A stretch of 64,000 nt of DNA from contig NZ_CP108383.1 of the NCBI RefSeq assembly GCF_035958815.1, forward strand, positions 8,122,001-8,186,000, written 5' to 3'. How positions within the stretch are numbered: the stretch's first letter is position 1; every line of letters starts with the position of its first letter. The translations under genes were made by a program, and so were the position numbers. Shown here piece by piece: positions 51,277-59,886 of this stretch. Under the pieces are notes generated by a model. That model was not told where the DNA came from, ran no database searches, and worked only from the letters and a program-made list of their open reading frames with translations. Source of the stretch: Nocardia sp. NBC_01327. GTDB taxonomy: Bacteria; Actinomycetota; Actinomycetes; Mycobacteriales; Mycobacteriaceae.

Positions 51277-52011
51277 GTGACTTCAGCGCGGCACGATCCG
51301 TTCCTGCTCACCGGCACCTTCAACTTCCGCGATGTGGGCGGGGCCCGCACCACGGCCGGCAACCACATCCGCAGTGGAGTACTGCTGCGCTCGGCCCAGC
51401 TCAGCAGGCTCGACGCGGAAGGGCATGCCCGCATGCTCGAACTCGGCATCACCGATGTGCACGATCTGCGCGGGCACGCCGAAATCGACTACATCGGCCA
51501 CGACGTGCTCCCGGAGCAGGTCCGGCTGCATGTGACGCCGTTCGACTCGCACATCGGCGAGACCCCGCCGAACGAAGCCCGCAATCCGGCCACCGCCGGC
51601 CTGCACATGGTGGAGGTCTACCGGCTCTTCCCCGCCATGCCCGAGGCGCACACCGCCATCAAGGCCCTGGCCGACTCCGTGCTCACCGGCACCGCGCTCG
51701 TGCACTGCGCCGCGGGCAAGGACCGCACCGGCTGGTCCGTCGCCACCCTGCTGCGCGCCGTCGACGTCCTCGAGGAGGACGTTTACGCGGACTACCTGCT
51801 CAGCAATGACGCCGTCCCCACCCTGCGCGCCTTCATGGCCATGGAATCGGACGAAGAAATCTCCGACGACCTGCTCGGCGTCCGCGCCGACTACCTCGAC
51901 ACCGCCACCAGCGCCATGAACGACATGTACGGCGACCTGGACGGCTATCTGTCCCGCATCGGCATCACCGCCGATCAGCGCGCGGCCCTCCGCGCCCGCT
52001 TCGTCGAATGA
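51277..52011 (+). CDS. Tyrosine/lipid phosphatase, PtpB type
   Basis: The 244-aa protein has the P-loop HCAAGKDRTG with Cys144 and Arg150, and the opening FNFRDVGG, both typical of the PtpB-like protein tyrosine/phosphoinositide phosphatases known from mycobacteria. Asp in the DLRGHAEIDY area may serve as part of the acid machinery. No signal peptide is visible. Start is GTG 51277. The stop codon lies inside a threefold 20-bp repeat. It probably removes phosphate from tyrosine or phosphoinositides, and a link with the nearby kinases cannot be shown. Confidence 0.9.
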   Translation: MTSARHDPFLLTGTFNFRDVGGARTTAGNHIRSGVLLRSAQLSRLDAEGHARMLELGITDVHDLRGHAEIDYIGHDVLPEQVRLHVTPFDSHIGETPPNEARNPATAGLHMVEVYRLFPAMPEAHTAIKALADSVLTGTALVHCAAGKDRTGWSVATLLRAVDVLEEDVYADYLLSNDAVPTLRAFMAMESDEEISDDLLGVRADYLDTATSAMNDMYGDLDGYLSRIGITADQRAALRARFVE

Positions 52012-52052
52012 GCGCCCGCTTCGTCGAATGAGCGCCCGCTTCGTCGAATGAG
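51993..52052 (+). repeat. Three exact 20-bp tandem copies over the phosphatase stop
   Basis: CGCCCGCTTCGTCGAATGAG is repeated three times without change. Each copy carries the stop triplet TGA, so the extra copies lie after the gene's end and leave the protein unaltered. Exact identity suggests a recent slippage event. Confidence 0.9.
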
Positions 52053-52082
52053 CCACTGAACCAAGATATTTCGGCACTATCG

Positions 52083-52170
52083 CGTCATCCCGGCATGCGT
52101 TCGGCCGGATCCACACACACGGTGCATGCACGGCCGGTATGGATCCCGGCCGAAGCGCGCCGGGACGACG
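52083..52170. repeat. Dispersed imperfect palindrome, copy C
   Basis: The 88-bp element has ends CGTCATCCCGGC (52083-52094) and GCCGGGACGACG (52159-52170), with an internal GCCGGATCC/GGATCCCGGC pair. It lies between the convergent phosphatase and ANL genes, the same setting as copy B. Confidence 0.8.
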
Positions 52171-52181
52171 AAAGCCTGCCG

Positions 52182-53420
52182 CTAGTCGGCGGGGGCGCGG
52201 CGGACGAGGCCGTCCGGATCGATGCTGACGTGGTTGCCGGTGTGGAACCACGGGCCGGTGAAGCGGGATCGGGTGGTTTGCGGATCGTTCCAGTAGCGGG
52301 GCGCGACATTCGGCCCGCGGCAGAGCAATTCGCCGCGGCCGGCGTCGGCGCGAGGGCCCCAGAGGGCGAGTTCGGTTCCGCCGAAGGCGAATCCGAGCAC
52401 ATCGCGGGCGGCGGCGCCGTCATCGCGGGCCAGGCCGATGCCACTGGTCTCGGTGGCGCCCCAGACCGACCACTGGCGGGCCTCGGGGAAGATTTCGCGG
52501 AGGGTGGCGGCGACCGAATCCGAGGCGGCGGGATCGGCGGCGGCGAGTTCGGCGCGATGGCCGGCACTGCACACCTGGCGGACGTGATCCAGGCGCAGAC
52601 CCGCAAGTTCCGGCAGCAGGCCCGCAAAGATTCTGGGGGTGGCAGAAACCATGTCTATTCGTTCCGCGACAAGGGTTTCCGCGACGGCCGCCCGGTCCGG
52701 GACCAGGACCACCGTGCCGCCCACCGCGAAGGTCGGCAGCAGCTGGTCCACCACACCGCTGGCATGCGCCAGCGGCAGCAGCACCAGATTGCGCAGGCCC
52801 TCGGTCGGCAGGTCCAGCGCGCCGACCACGGATCGGATTGCGGAGAGCAGATTTTCGTTGGTCAGCTCCACCCCGCGCGGGCCGGTCTCGGCGCCCGGAC
52901 TGGTGTAGCAGAGCAGGGCCAGCTCACCCAGGGACGCACCGTCGTCGATGAACGCGGCGCCATCGGGCAGCGCCTCCAGATAACCGGCCGCGCTACCGCC
53001 GCCGTCCAGGATGTAATCGGCGGCGGCATCGCGAATCACACGCTCCGCCACCGCATCCGGAAGTCCGTCGTGCACCAGCACCGGCACCGCGCCGGACAGC
53101 AGCGCACCCAGGAAGGCCTGCACCCAGCGCACCCCGACCGGCATTCGCACTGCGACCCGGTCCCCGTAACCGATTCCGTGCTCCTGCAATCCTCCTGCTA
53201 TCCGGGAGGCGGAGTACCAGAGTTCGCGATAGGTGAGGCGGGGGCCGCCGATCTCGACCACCGCCTCCCGGGCGGCGAAGGTGTGCACCTGGATATCCAG
53301 CAGCTCCGTGAGCGCCGGGGTCAGGTTCCCGTACCGCAGCACGCCATCGGCGCCGCGCGCAAGAGGGTTGGCGCACCAGGCATTTCGCGAGTGCGGGTAT
53401 TCGACCAGTAACTGCGACAT
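52182..53420 (-). CDS. ANL-superfamily AMP-binding protein lacking the C-terminal domain
   Basis: The 412-aa protein matches the N-terminal lobe of acyl-CoA synthetases: LTYRELWYSASRIAGGLQ, the A5-like VWGATETSG, and an ending WFHTGNHVSIDPDGLV. It stops just after the hinge, so the mobile C-terminal domain with the catalytic lysine (about 100 residues) is absent. The P-loop is also unusual: CYTSPGAETGPRG at about 171-183 instead of the TSGTTGxPKG form. It could activate a carboxylate only poorly, or bind acyl-adenylate as a regulator. No frameshifted C-terminal piece follows the stop; repeat copy C does. ATG 53420 is used. Confidence 0.85.
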   Translation of the reverse strand: MSQLLVEYPHSRNAWCANPLARGADGVLRYGNLTPALTELLDIQVHTFAAREAVVEIGGPRLTYRELWYSASRIAGGLQEHGIGYGDRVAVRMPVGVRWVQAFLGALLSGAVPVLVHDGLPDAVAERVIRDAAADYILDGGGSAAGYLEALPDGAAFIDDGASLGELALLCYTSPGAETGPRGVELTNENLLSAIRSVVGALDLPTEGLRNLVLLPLAHASGVVDQLLPTFAVGGTVVLVPDRAAVAETLVAERIDMVSATPRIFAGLLPELAGLRLDHVRQVCSAGHRAELAAADPAASDSVAATLREIFPEARQWSVWGATETSGIGLARDDGAAARDVLGFAFGGTELALWGPRADAGRGELLCRGPNVAPRYWNDPQTTRSRFTGPWFHTGNHVSIDPDGLVRRAPAD

Positions 53421-53553
53421 CCGTCCCTCCGAGCGCCTCGAGCCTGCAGGCACCAGTGACTATATGATGCACATCACATGTTTGGGCGGATTGTCGGCAA
53501 ACGTAGTCGAGCCGTCACGGCGCGGAAACGAATCCGGCGCTCTGGAACGCGGT

Positions 53554-54348
53554 TCAGCGACCGGTGTAGGTGGCCTTTCCCGGGCCGGCCTCGAGGAAGC
53601 TCCGCACCGCGTTCTGCAGGTCCTCGGTGGCGAAGAGCTGGCCCGATACCTGCGGCGTCACCGAATCCGCATGCGCCACACCACCGGAACGCCAGGCGCC
53701 GATGATCTCCTTGGTCGCGGCGTGCGCCCGGGTCGGTCCCTCGGCGAGTCGCGCCAGCAGTGCGCGCGCGGCCGTGTCGACGTCCTCGTGCACGGCATTG
53801 ACCACACCCCAGTCGGCCATGGTCGCCGCGTCGTACAGATCACCGGTCATAACGAATTCGCGGGCGCGACCGGATCCGGCGCGCTCGGCCAGCCGCTGCG
53901 GGCCGCCCATGGACGGGGTCAGGCCGACCACCGTCTCCACCAGGCCGAACTTCGCGCGAGGCGCGGCCAGGATGATGTCGCACGCCAGCGCGATCTCGAA
54001 GGCCGCGGTCAGGGTCAGACCGTGCGCGGCGAACACGACCGGGCAGGGCAGCGACTCCAGCGGATGGATGATGCGCGCGAACAGCGTCTGCCACAGGTGC
54101 GCGCCCTCCGCCATCGACAGTCCGTCGAAGACGTGCACATCGACGCCACCGGACACCAGTTTGCCCTCGGCGCGCAGCAGCACCGCGCGCGGCGGCTCGG
54201 CGGCCAGCTCCTCGATATCGGCGGCGATCGCCTCGAACAGCGCCTTGTCGAAGAGGTTCAGCGGCGGGTGGGCGATGGTGAGAATCGCGGCCTGCGCGCC
54301 CCCCTCGGTGACGATGCGTTCCAGGCGGGTGGGCTTCGTGTCGGTCAT
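53554..54348 (-). CDS. Enoyl-CoA hydratase/isomerase family protein
   Basis: The 264-aa crotonase-fold protein has the oxyanion segments KLVSGGVDVHVF and AHGLTLTAAFEIALACD, and the helix KFGLVETVVGLTPSMGG where the catalytic acidic residue (Glu in LVET) lies. It would hydrate or isomerise an acyl-CoA in beta-oxidation. ATG 54348 is chosen because an extension of 28 codons overlaps the start region of the next gene. The order with the ANL gene on the same strand suggests a shared acyl-CoA pathway. Confidence 0.9.
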   Translation of the reverse strand: MTDTKPTRLERIVTEGGAQAAILTIAHPPLNLFDKALFEAIAADIEELAAEPPRAVLLRAEGKLVSGGVDVHVFDGLSMAEGAHLWQTLFARIIHPLESLPCPVVFAAHGLTLTAAFEIALACDIILAAPRAKFGLVETVVGLTPSMGGPQRLAERAGSGRAREFVMTGDLYDAATMADWGVVNAVHEDVDTAARALLARLAEGPTRAHAATKEIIGAWRSGGVAHADSVTPQVSGQLFATEDLQNAVRSFLEAGPGKATYTGR

Positions 54349-54453
54349 CAACTGAATGTATGCGCAGTCACTTCCCTGGAACAGAGCGGGCTCGCCGCCG
54401 ACGCGCACCGCCGGCCACCGTCGCGACGGCATCCGATCTGCGAGACTGGGCGG

Positions 54454-55479
54454 GTGACCACGTCGAAATCGGAGCCAGGCAGCTACGTCGAACCCGGCGA
54501 GTTCAAGCGCGATACGAACTACATCACCACGCGCATCACCGCCGACGGGCGTGACGGATATCCGGTCGAATCCGGCCGCTATCGGCTGATCGCGGCGCGC
54601 GCGTGCCCCTGGGCCAATCGCACCATCATCGTGCGCCGGCTACTGGGCCTGGAATCGGCGCTGTCCCTGGGGCTGTGCGGGCCCACGCACGATAAGCGCA
54701 GCTGGACCTTCGATCTGGATCCCGGCGAGGTGGATCCGGTGCTAGGCATCCATTTCCTGCGTGATGCCTACCTGGCGCGGTATCCCGACTATCCGCGCGG
54801 CATCACGGTGCCCGCCGTCGTGGATGTGTCGACCGGGCAGGTCGCCACCAACGACTACGCGCAGATGACCCTCGACTTCTCCACCGAGTGGACCGAATAC
54901 CACCGGCCCGGCGCACCCCGGCTGTATCCCGAGGATCTGCGCGAAGAGATCGACGTGGTCAACAAGCGCGTCTACACCGAGGTCAACAATGGCGTCTACC
55001 GCTGCGGATTCGCCGGTGACCAGGCCGCCTACGACGCCGCCTACGACCGGCTCTTCACCGCGCTGGACTGGCTCACCGAACGACTCTCGACACAGCGATA
55101 CCTGGTGGGCGACACCATTACCGAGGCGGATGTGCGGCTGTTCACCACGCTGGTCCGCTTCGATCCGGTCTACCACGGCCATTTCAAATGCAATCGGGAC
55201 AAGCTCACCGAGCTCCCGGTGCTGTGGTCCTACGCCCGCGACCTCTACCAGACACCGGGCTTCGGCGACACGGTCGACTTCACGCAGATCAAGCAGCACT
55301 ACTACATCGTCCACACGGACATAAACCCCACGCAGATCGTCCCCAAGGGGCCCGATCTGGCCAACTGGCTGACCCCGCACGGCCGGGAAGCCCTGGGCGG
55401 CAAGCCCTTCGGTGACGGCACCCCGCCCCCGCCGCCGCTTCTGACCGAACGAGTCCCCTCCGCGCACACCCCGGGCTGA
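54454..55479 (+). CDS. Glutathionyl-hydroquinone reductase-like (Ecm4-type GST) protein
   Basis: The 341-aa protein has the CPWA motif (ARACPWANRTIIVRRLLGL), the N-terminal GST-type thioredoxin fold and a C-terminal helical domain with TEADVRLFTTLVRFDPVY. These are the marks of S-glutathionyl-hydroquinone reductases (PcpF/YqjG/Ecm4). Actinobacteria lack glutathione, so mycothiol is the likely thiol; this is inference. Start GTG 54454 gives the normal length; a long open frame upstream covers the hydratase gene and is not used. The C-terminus is Pro-rich. Confidence 0.88.
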   Translation: MTTSKSEPGSYVEPGEFKRDTNYITTRITADGRDGYPVESGRYRLIAARACPWANRTIIVRRLLGLESALSLGLCGPTHDKRSWTFDLDPGEVDPVLGIHFLRDAYLARYPDYPRGITVPAVVDVSTGQVATNDYAQMTLDFSTEWTEYHRPGAPRLYPEDLREEIDVVNKRVYTEVNNGVYRCGFAGDQAAYDAAYDRLFTALDWLTERLSTQRYLVGDTITEADVRLFTTLVRFDPVYHGHFKCNRDKLTELPVLWSYARDLYQTPGFGDTVDFTQIKQHYYIVHTDINPTQIVPKGPDLANWLTPHGREALGGKPFGDGTPPPPPLLTERVPSAHTPG

Positions 55480-55496
55480 CCCGGGCGCAGCACACC

Positions 55497-55530
55497 CCTC
55501 GTCCCGACACGCTTTCGGCCGGGATCCATA
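55497..55530. repeat. Half copy of the dispersed palindrome
   Basis: CTCGTCCCGACACGC and CGGCCGGGATCC match the left half of copies B and C. The right half is missing or too diverged to see. It lies between the reductase and VOC genes. Confidence 0.55.
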
Positions 55531-55566
55531 TCCGCTGCGCCCCAACAGCTTCCGGTGCGAGAGGGT

Positions 55567-55986
55567 TCAGTGCGACTGTGCGCCCCGGTAGGTGCCGAAG
55601 CTCCAGTAGACGCCCTCGGGGTCGCGGCAGGTGAAACCACGGGATTCGTAATCGGTTTCGTCGGTGAGTTCCTTGGTGATCTCGGCGCCTGCCGCCTTGG
55701 CGCGGGCGTAGACCGTGTCCGGATCATCGAGGGCGATGTAGACCGAGCCCGCGCCCGGAGGCTGGCAGGCCAGCGCCATGTTCTCGCGGACGGAGCCGAG
55801 CATGACGGCGCCGCCGCCGGGCCAGGCCAGCTCGGCGTGATCGACGACGTCGCCCTCGCCGTAGCTGGCGGTGGTCTCGAAGCCGAAAGCCTGCTCCAGG
55901 AAGGTGATCGCGGCGCGGGCGTCGCGGTAGACCAGGGTGGGCCACACGACGGTCGCGGTCTTTACTGAGGATGTCGTATCTGTCAT
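55567..55986 (-). CDS. VOC/glyoxalase family protein
   Basis: The 139-aa protein has the paired beta-alpha-beta-beta-beta pattern of VOC proteins (PhnB-like), with DARAAITFLEQAFGFETT, DHAELAWPGGGAVML and RDPEGVYWSFGTY. It is probably a dioxygenase-like or resistance-type fold of unknown substrate. The ATG start is four bases after the stop of the AraC gene, so both are in one operon (AraC first). Confidence 0.88.
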   Translation of the reverse strand: MTDTTSSVKTATVVWPTLVYRDARAAITFLEQAFGFETTASYGEGDVVDHAELAWPGGGAVMLGSVRENMALACQPPGAGSVYIALDDPDTVYARAKAAGAEITKELTDETDYESRGFTCRDPEGVYWSFGTYRGAQSH

Positions 55987-55990
55987 GGGA

Positions 55991-56821
55991 TCAGCCTCCT
56001 ACCTGGGAGGGCAGTTGGTCTTGGACGAATGGGAACTCCTCCCGCTCCCGCCACACCGACGGCGGGAGACCGGCCAGTTCCCGCCATTCGCGGGCCATAT
56101 GCGCCTGGTCGTAGTAGCCGCAGAGCGCCGCGGTCTCGGCCAGCGACGGGGGTTCGGGGCGGCGCAGCATGGCATGGGAACGTTCGAAACGGGCGATGCG
56201 CGCGACATCCTTCGGGCTCACCCCCAGTTCGGCGGTGAAACGATTGACGAGATGCCTTCGACTCCAGCCGATTTCGTCGGCGACCGCGGCTACCCGGACC
56301 GCGGTTTCGGGACCGGAGAGCAGATCCCAGGCGTGTGTGAGCTCCGGATCCCACGCCACCGGCAGCAACTGCCGCAGCAGAATTTCATCCAGCACGGTGA
56401 AACGCTCAGGCCAGCTAGGAGCCGATCCGAGCCGCTCGCGCAACTCCCCGGCCCGCGGACCCAGTACATCCGCCAGATCGACGATCCAGGAACCCAGCGC
56501 CGCCGCCGGAGCCCCGAACAACGCCCGACAACCCTGCGGCGTCAAGGCCAGCTGCACGCCGTACTGATAACCGTTGTGCGCGATCACGCACGGGCGAGTC
56601 GTCAGCCCGCTCGCCAACATCTCCCATGCCCCACCCGCCTGCTCCGGATGACAGGACACCTCCACCTCGATCGGCTCATCGATGGTGATGATCACCGTCA
56701 GCACCGAACCAGGCATACCCACATGCGTTCCCGGCGCAAAGCCGCGCAGCAAATAGCCCTCGTAACCGAGGACATACGGGCGCAACCGCGGATCGGGCAT
56801 CCCGCTCGCGCCTTCCGACAC
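55991..56821 (-). CDS. AraC family transcriptional regulator
   Basis: The 276-aa protein has an N-terminal sensing region and a C-terminal double helix-turn-helix (about 180-255): DEIGWSRRHLVNRFTAELGV and AETAALCGYYDQAHMAREWR. The GTG at 56821 has GGAGG upstream; longer in-frame starts are unlikely. It is read together with the VOC gene, which it probably controls. The signal is unknown. It faces the unknown-function gene at 57094 across 272 bp. Confidence 0.9.
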   Translation of the reverse strand: MSEGASGMPDPRLRPYVLGYEGYLLRGFAPGTHVGMPGSVLTVIITIDEPIEVEVSCHPEQAGGAWEMLASGLTTRPCVIAHNGYQYGVQLALTPQGCRALFGAPAAALGSWIVDLADVLGPRAGELRERLGSAPSWPERFTVLDEILLRQLLPVAWDPELTHAWDLLSGPETAVRVAAVADEIGWSRRHLVNRFTAELGVSPKDVARIARFERSHAMLRRPEPPSLAETAALCGYYDQAHMAREWRELAGLPPSVWREREEFPFVQDQLPSQVGG

Positions 56822-57093
56822 ACCGACCACACCTCCACCGTAAGCTCCCCCGCCTCTCCGCGCCTTTTGCCGGCCGTTGGGAGCCCAGCAGTCTCGCACC
56901 GGACCGGCGGCGGGGTGCCGAGCAGTTCTGGGCGTTCCCCAGGAGTTACCCCGACACTCACCACATCAGTTGTCACGCTGGGAGCTCACACCGCACGCGG
57001 GCCGGGTGCGATGTGGAACCGGCATGTCTCGCGGATCGTTGAAGCGGTGCAATAGAGTTTGCAGCGGAGGACCGCGAAGTAAGGGGTGTGTCG

Positions 57094-57813
57094 ATGTTCA
57101 AGGCCGGGTTCGAGAAGGCGGTCGTCTCGCTCCTCGACAATGGGGCGCAGGTGCAGGGGCCCGCTGTCACGAAGTATGTGCAGCGGCTGCGGGACACCCA
57201 TCCCGGTGAATCCCCCGCCCAGATCGTGACGCGCATCGAGAAGCTCTATCTGAACACCGTGACCAGCAGCGGTACCGCGGTCGGCGCGACCGCCGCGATT
57301 CCGGGGGTCGGCACCGCCGCCTCGCTCGCTGCCATGAGCGCCGAGACCGCGTTCTTCCTGGAGGCGTCGGCGGTGTACACGCTCGCCGTCGCGGCCGTGC
57401 ACGGCGTCGCCCCCGAGGATCGGGAACGCCGCCGCGCCCTGGTGCTGGCGGTGGTACTGGGCGAGACCGGTATGGAGATCGTGCAGAAGAGTGTCGCCGG
57501 CTCCGCCAAGAACTGGGGCGGACTGCTGGCCACCGGCAAGATCCCCGGCATCGGCGCACTGAACGACACGCTGCTCAAGCGATTCCTGACCCGCTTCCTG
57601 GCCAAGCGCAGCGCGCTCATGGTCGGCAAGATCATTCCGGCCGGTATCGGCGCGGCCATCGGCGGATTCGGCAATCGGGCGCTGGGCCACCGCCTGGTCG
57701 ACAACGCCCGCAAGGCATTCGGCGCACCGCCGGCGACCTGGCCGCAGCCGCTGGTGATCGATGCCGACCCGCTGCCCGCCGTGGAAGCCGCACCCCGGAT
57801 TCCGAAGCAGTGA
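57094..57813 (+). CDS. Conserved protein of unknown function (EcsC-like possibility)
   Basis: The 239-aa protein has an amphipathic N-terminal half, two Gly/Ala-rich hydrophobic stretches (TAVGATAAIPGVGTAASLA and GKIIPAGIGAAIGGFGNRAL) and a Pro-rich tail. The glycine-rich helices recall EcsC-type proteins, but I cannot confirm it. ATG 57094 follows AAGGGG with seven bases between; a GTG two codons earlier is poorly spaced. The stop overlaps the GTG start of the ABC ATPase gene, so it is expressed with the exporter. Confidence 0.65.
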   Translation: MFKAGFEKAVVSLLDNGAQVQGPAVTKYVQRLRDTHPGESPAQIVTRIEKLYLNTVTSSGTAVGATAAIPGVGTAASLAAMSAETAFFLEASAVYTLAVAAVHGVAPEDRERRRALVLAVVLGETGMEIVQKSVAGSAKNWGGLLATGKIPGIGALNDTLLKRFLTRFLAKRSALMVGKIIPAGIGAAIGGFGNRALGHRLVDNARKAFGAPPATWPQPLVIDADPLPAVEAAPRIPKQ

Positions 57814-58754
57814 CCCAGGCCCGACCGCTCGCCTTCGCCGCCGCCGGGCTGAGCAAGACCTTCGGCACCTTCACCGCGGTCGACGACGTGAGCTTCGTCG
57901 TGCCCGCCGGCAAGGTGGCCGCACTGGTCGGCCCGCCCGGCGCGGGCAAGACCACGGTGCTGCTCATGCTGCTGGGCCAGCTGACGCCCACTTCCGGCAC
58001 CGCGCGCGTCGGCGGACCGGGATCCGGCGCCGGACGCGGACGGCAGTCGGTGGGCGCGGTGCTGTCGCCGCGCGGCCTGCACCCGGCGCGCACCGTGCGC
58101 GGACAGCTGCGGGTATTCGCCGCTGCCGCAGGCGCTTCCGCGTCCCGCGTGGCCGAATTGCTCGCACTGACCCGGCTCGATGCGGTGGCGGACGAGCGCA
58201 TCGGAAGCCTGCCGCTCGGTGCGCAGACCCGTGCCGCGCTGGCCATCGCTCTGCTCGGCAACCCGCCACTGCTGGTTCTCGACGACCCCGCCGACGGCCT
58301 CGATCCGGGCGAAAGCGCCTGGCTCACCGAATATCTGAACGCCCACACCCGCCGCGGCGGCACCGTCCTGCTGACCTCCCGCACGCTGAGCGCGGCCCTG
58401 CCCATTGCGGACGAGCTGATCGTCCTCGATGCCGGCAAGGTCACCTACCAGGGCAGCCCCGCCCGGCTGCGCCGCAGCCACCCGGATCGCCTGCTGGTCA
58501 AGGCCTCCAGCCCGATCGCCCTGGCCACCACCCTGGCCGCCCAGGGCTTCACCGATGCCGTCATGCGCCCTGACGGCCGTCTCGCCGTCGCCGAAGCCTC
58601 ACTGGCACAACTCGAATCGGCCGCGGCCACCGCCCGCGTCCAACTCACCGAAATCACCCCCGAACACATCCACCCCGACCAGGTCCTGGCCGCCCTCACC
58701 CGCCCGACCACCACCCCCTACCCCGCGCCGGCCATATACGGAATGCCGCGTTGA
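57810..58754 (+). CDS. ABC exporter ATP-binding protein (ABC-2 type) with altered signature
   Basis: The 314-aa protein has Walker A GPPGAGKTT at 41-49 and Walker B VLDDP at 156-160, in which the usual catalytic Glu is Asp. The signature LSGGQ reads PLGAQ at 135-139. The D-loop GLDPGES is present. A C-terminal extra domain (about 215-300) resembles those of drug exporter ATPases. Start GTG 57810 overlaps the previous stop. With the permease at 59059 it forms an ABC-2 exporter, although 304 bp separate the two. Altered motifs could slow hydrolysis. Confidence 0.85.
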   Translation: MTQARPLAFAAAGLSKTFGTFTAVDDVSFVVPAGKVAALVGPPGAGKTTVLLMLLGQLTPTSGTARVGGPGSGAGRGRQSVGAVLSPRGLHPARTVRGQLRVFAAAAGASASRVAELLALTRLDAVADERIGSLPLGAQTRAALAIALLGNPPLLVLDDPADGLDPGESAWLTEYLNAHTRRGGTVLLTSRTLSAALPIADELIVLDAGKVTYQGSPARLRRSHPDRLLVKASSPIALATTLAAQGFTDAVMRPDGRLAVAEASLAQLESAAATARVQLTEITPEHIHPDQVLAALTRPTTTPYPAPAIYGMPR

Positions 58755-59058
58755 ACGCACTCCGGCGCACTCCCGAGCCGCGCAGCGGTGCAACAGCTGC
58801 CGCTTCGGCCGGGTCGGCGCCGCATGCCCCTGGTCAACGGAATGCAGTGCGACACTCCCGGACCCGCGAAGCACTGCCGCTCCGGGCTTCCGCCAGGCTG
58901 CGGATCGTGCCGGCCGATCGGCGTCCGGCCGCGACCAGTGGCGGGCGGCCGAGTCCGGCTGTTGCGGGTCGAATCTCATACGCCACTCCGATCGCGGTTG
59001 CTGCCAACTGCGGCACAATTCCCGCGGCGGCTGATGGTTTGCGACGAAAGGACCTTCG
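58755..59058. other. Gap between exporter ATPase and permease genes
   Basis: About 300 bp shows no supported gene and no strong hairpin. Open frames are short and have no ribosome site. The permease has an AAGGA site at 59047-59051 close to its start, so it may be read from the ATPase transcript or from its own promoter. Confidence 0.45.
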
Positions 59059-59853
59059 ATGATTCTGACCGCTGTGCCGGATTCCGTGCTGCGGGCGGCG
59101 AATTCGGAGGTGCGCAAGGTGACCTCGCTGCGGTCGAACCGGATACCGGCCGCGGTGCTGGTCGGGGTCGGAGTGGTGGCGTTCGCGGTGCTGGGAATGG
59201 TGTTCCAGGAGGCCGATTCCAGTCATAAGCACACATTCCTCGGAGCGGTCGGGCCGGCGGCGGTCGTGGCCGCCGGGGTTCTGCTGCTGGCGGTCGTCCT
59301 GTCGGCGATATTCGGAGCGCTGTCGTCGGGGTCGGAATATCGGTACGGGACATTGGCGGTGAACGCGCAGTTCACGCCGGACCGGAATCTGCTGCTCGGC
59401 TCGAAACTTGCCGTGACAGCCGGGTTTTCGCTGGCGATCGTGCTGGTGCTCGAGGTACTCGGCGGAGCCGCGCTGGCAGTGTTCGGGCGCGATCGAGTGC
59501 ACCTCGGCGGTGCGCTGTTCGCCGTTCTGGGCGGAGCGGCACTGGCCGCGGTGTGCTGGTCCGTGATCGGCGCGGCGCTCGGATTCGTCTTCCGTTCGCC
59601 GACCCAGGCGATGGCGGCGATGCTCGCGACGGCCGTGCTCGAACCGCTGGTATGGCTGACCGCCCGGGCCGTGGGCTTCGCGGGCTTCGCGACGCTGCTG
59701 CCCATTTCGGCCACCGTGGGCACCATGACCGACGGCAGCTACGCCAAGAGCGACTTCATCGCCCCGACCCCGGCCGCCATTGCGGTACTGATCCTGTGGA
59801 CGGCGGGCGCGGTCGCGGCCGCGTGGTGGATACTCACCACCCGCGACCTCTGA
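59059..59853 (+). CDS. ABC-2 type transporter permease
   Basis: The 264-aa protein has six hydrophobic segments, roughly 32-50, 63-89, 117-140, 147-170, 178-198 and 237-258, in the ABC-2 pattern. An N-terminal amphipathic stretch precedes helix 1, and YRYGTLAVNAQFTPDRNLLLGSK forms the coupling region. It should pair with the ATPase at 57810 to export a lipid or drug. The ATG at 59059 has an AAGGA site upstream. It is convergent with the VOC gene at 59887. Confidence 0.87.
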   Translation: MILTAVPDSVLRAANSEVRKVTSLRSNRIPAAVLVGVGVVAFAVLGMVFQEADSSHKHTFLGAVGPAAVVAAGVLLLAVVLSAIFGALSSGSEYRYGTLAVNAQFTPDRNLLLGSKLAVTAGFSLAIVLVLEVLGGAALAVFGRDRVHLGGALFAVLGGAALAAVCWSVIGAALGFVFRSPTQAMAAMLATAVLEPLVWLTARAVGFAGFATLLPISATVGTMTDGSYAKSDFIAPTPAAIAVLILWTAGAVAAAWWILTTRDL

Positions 59854-59886
59854 CCCGCCCGGCTCACTCAGCCGGCTCCGCGTAAC

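Noticed and set aside
53233-54453. Long open frame joined to the GST-like reductase
   Set aside because: It is antisense to the enoyl-CoA hydratase and ANL genes. The reductase family begins at the GTG at 54454.
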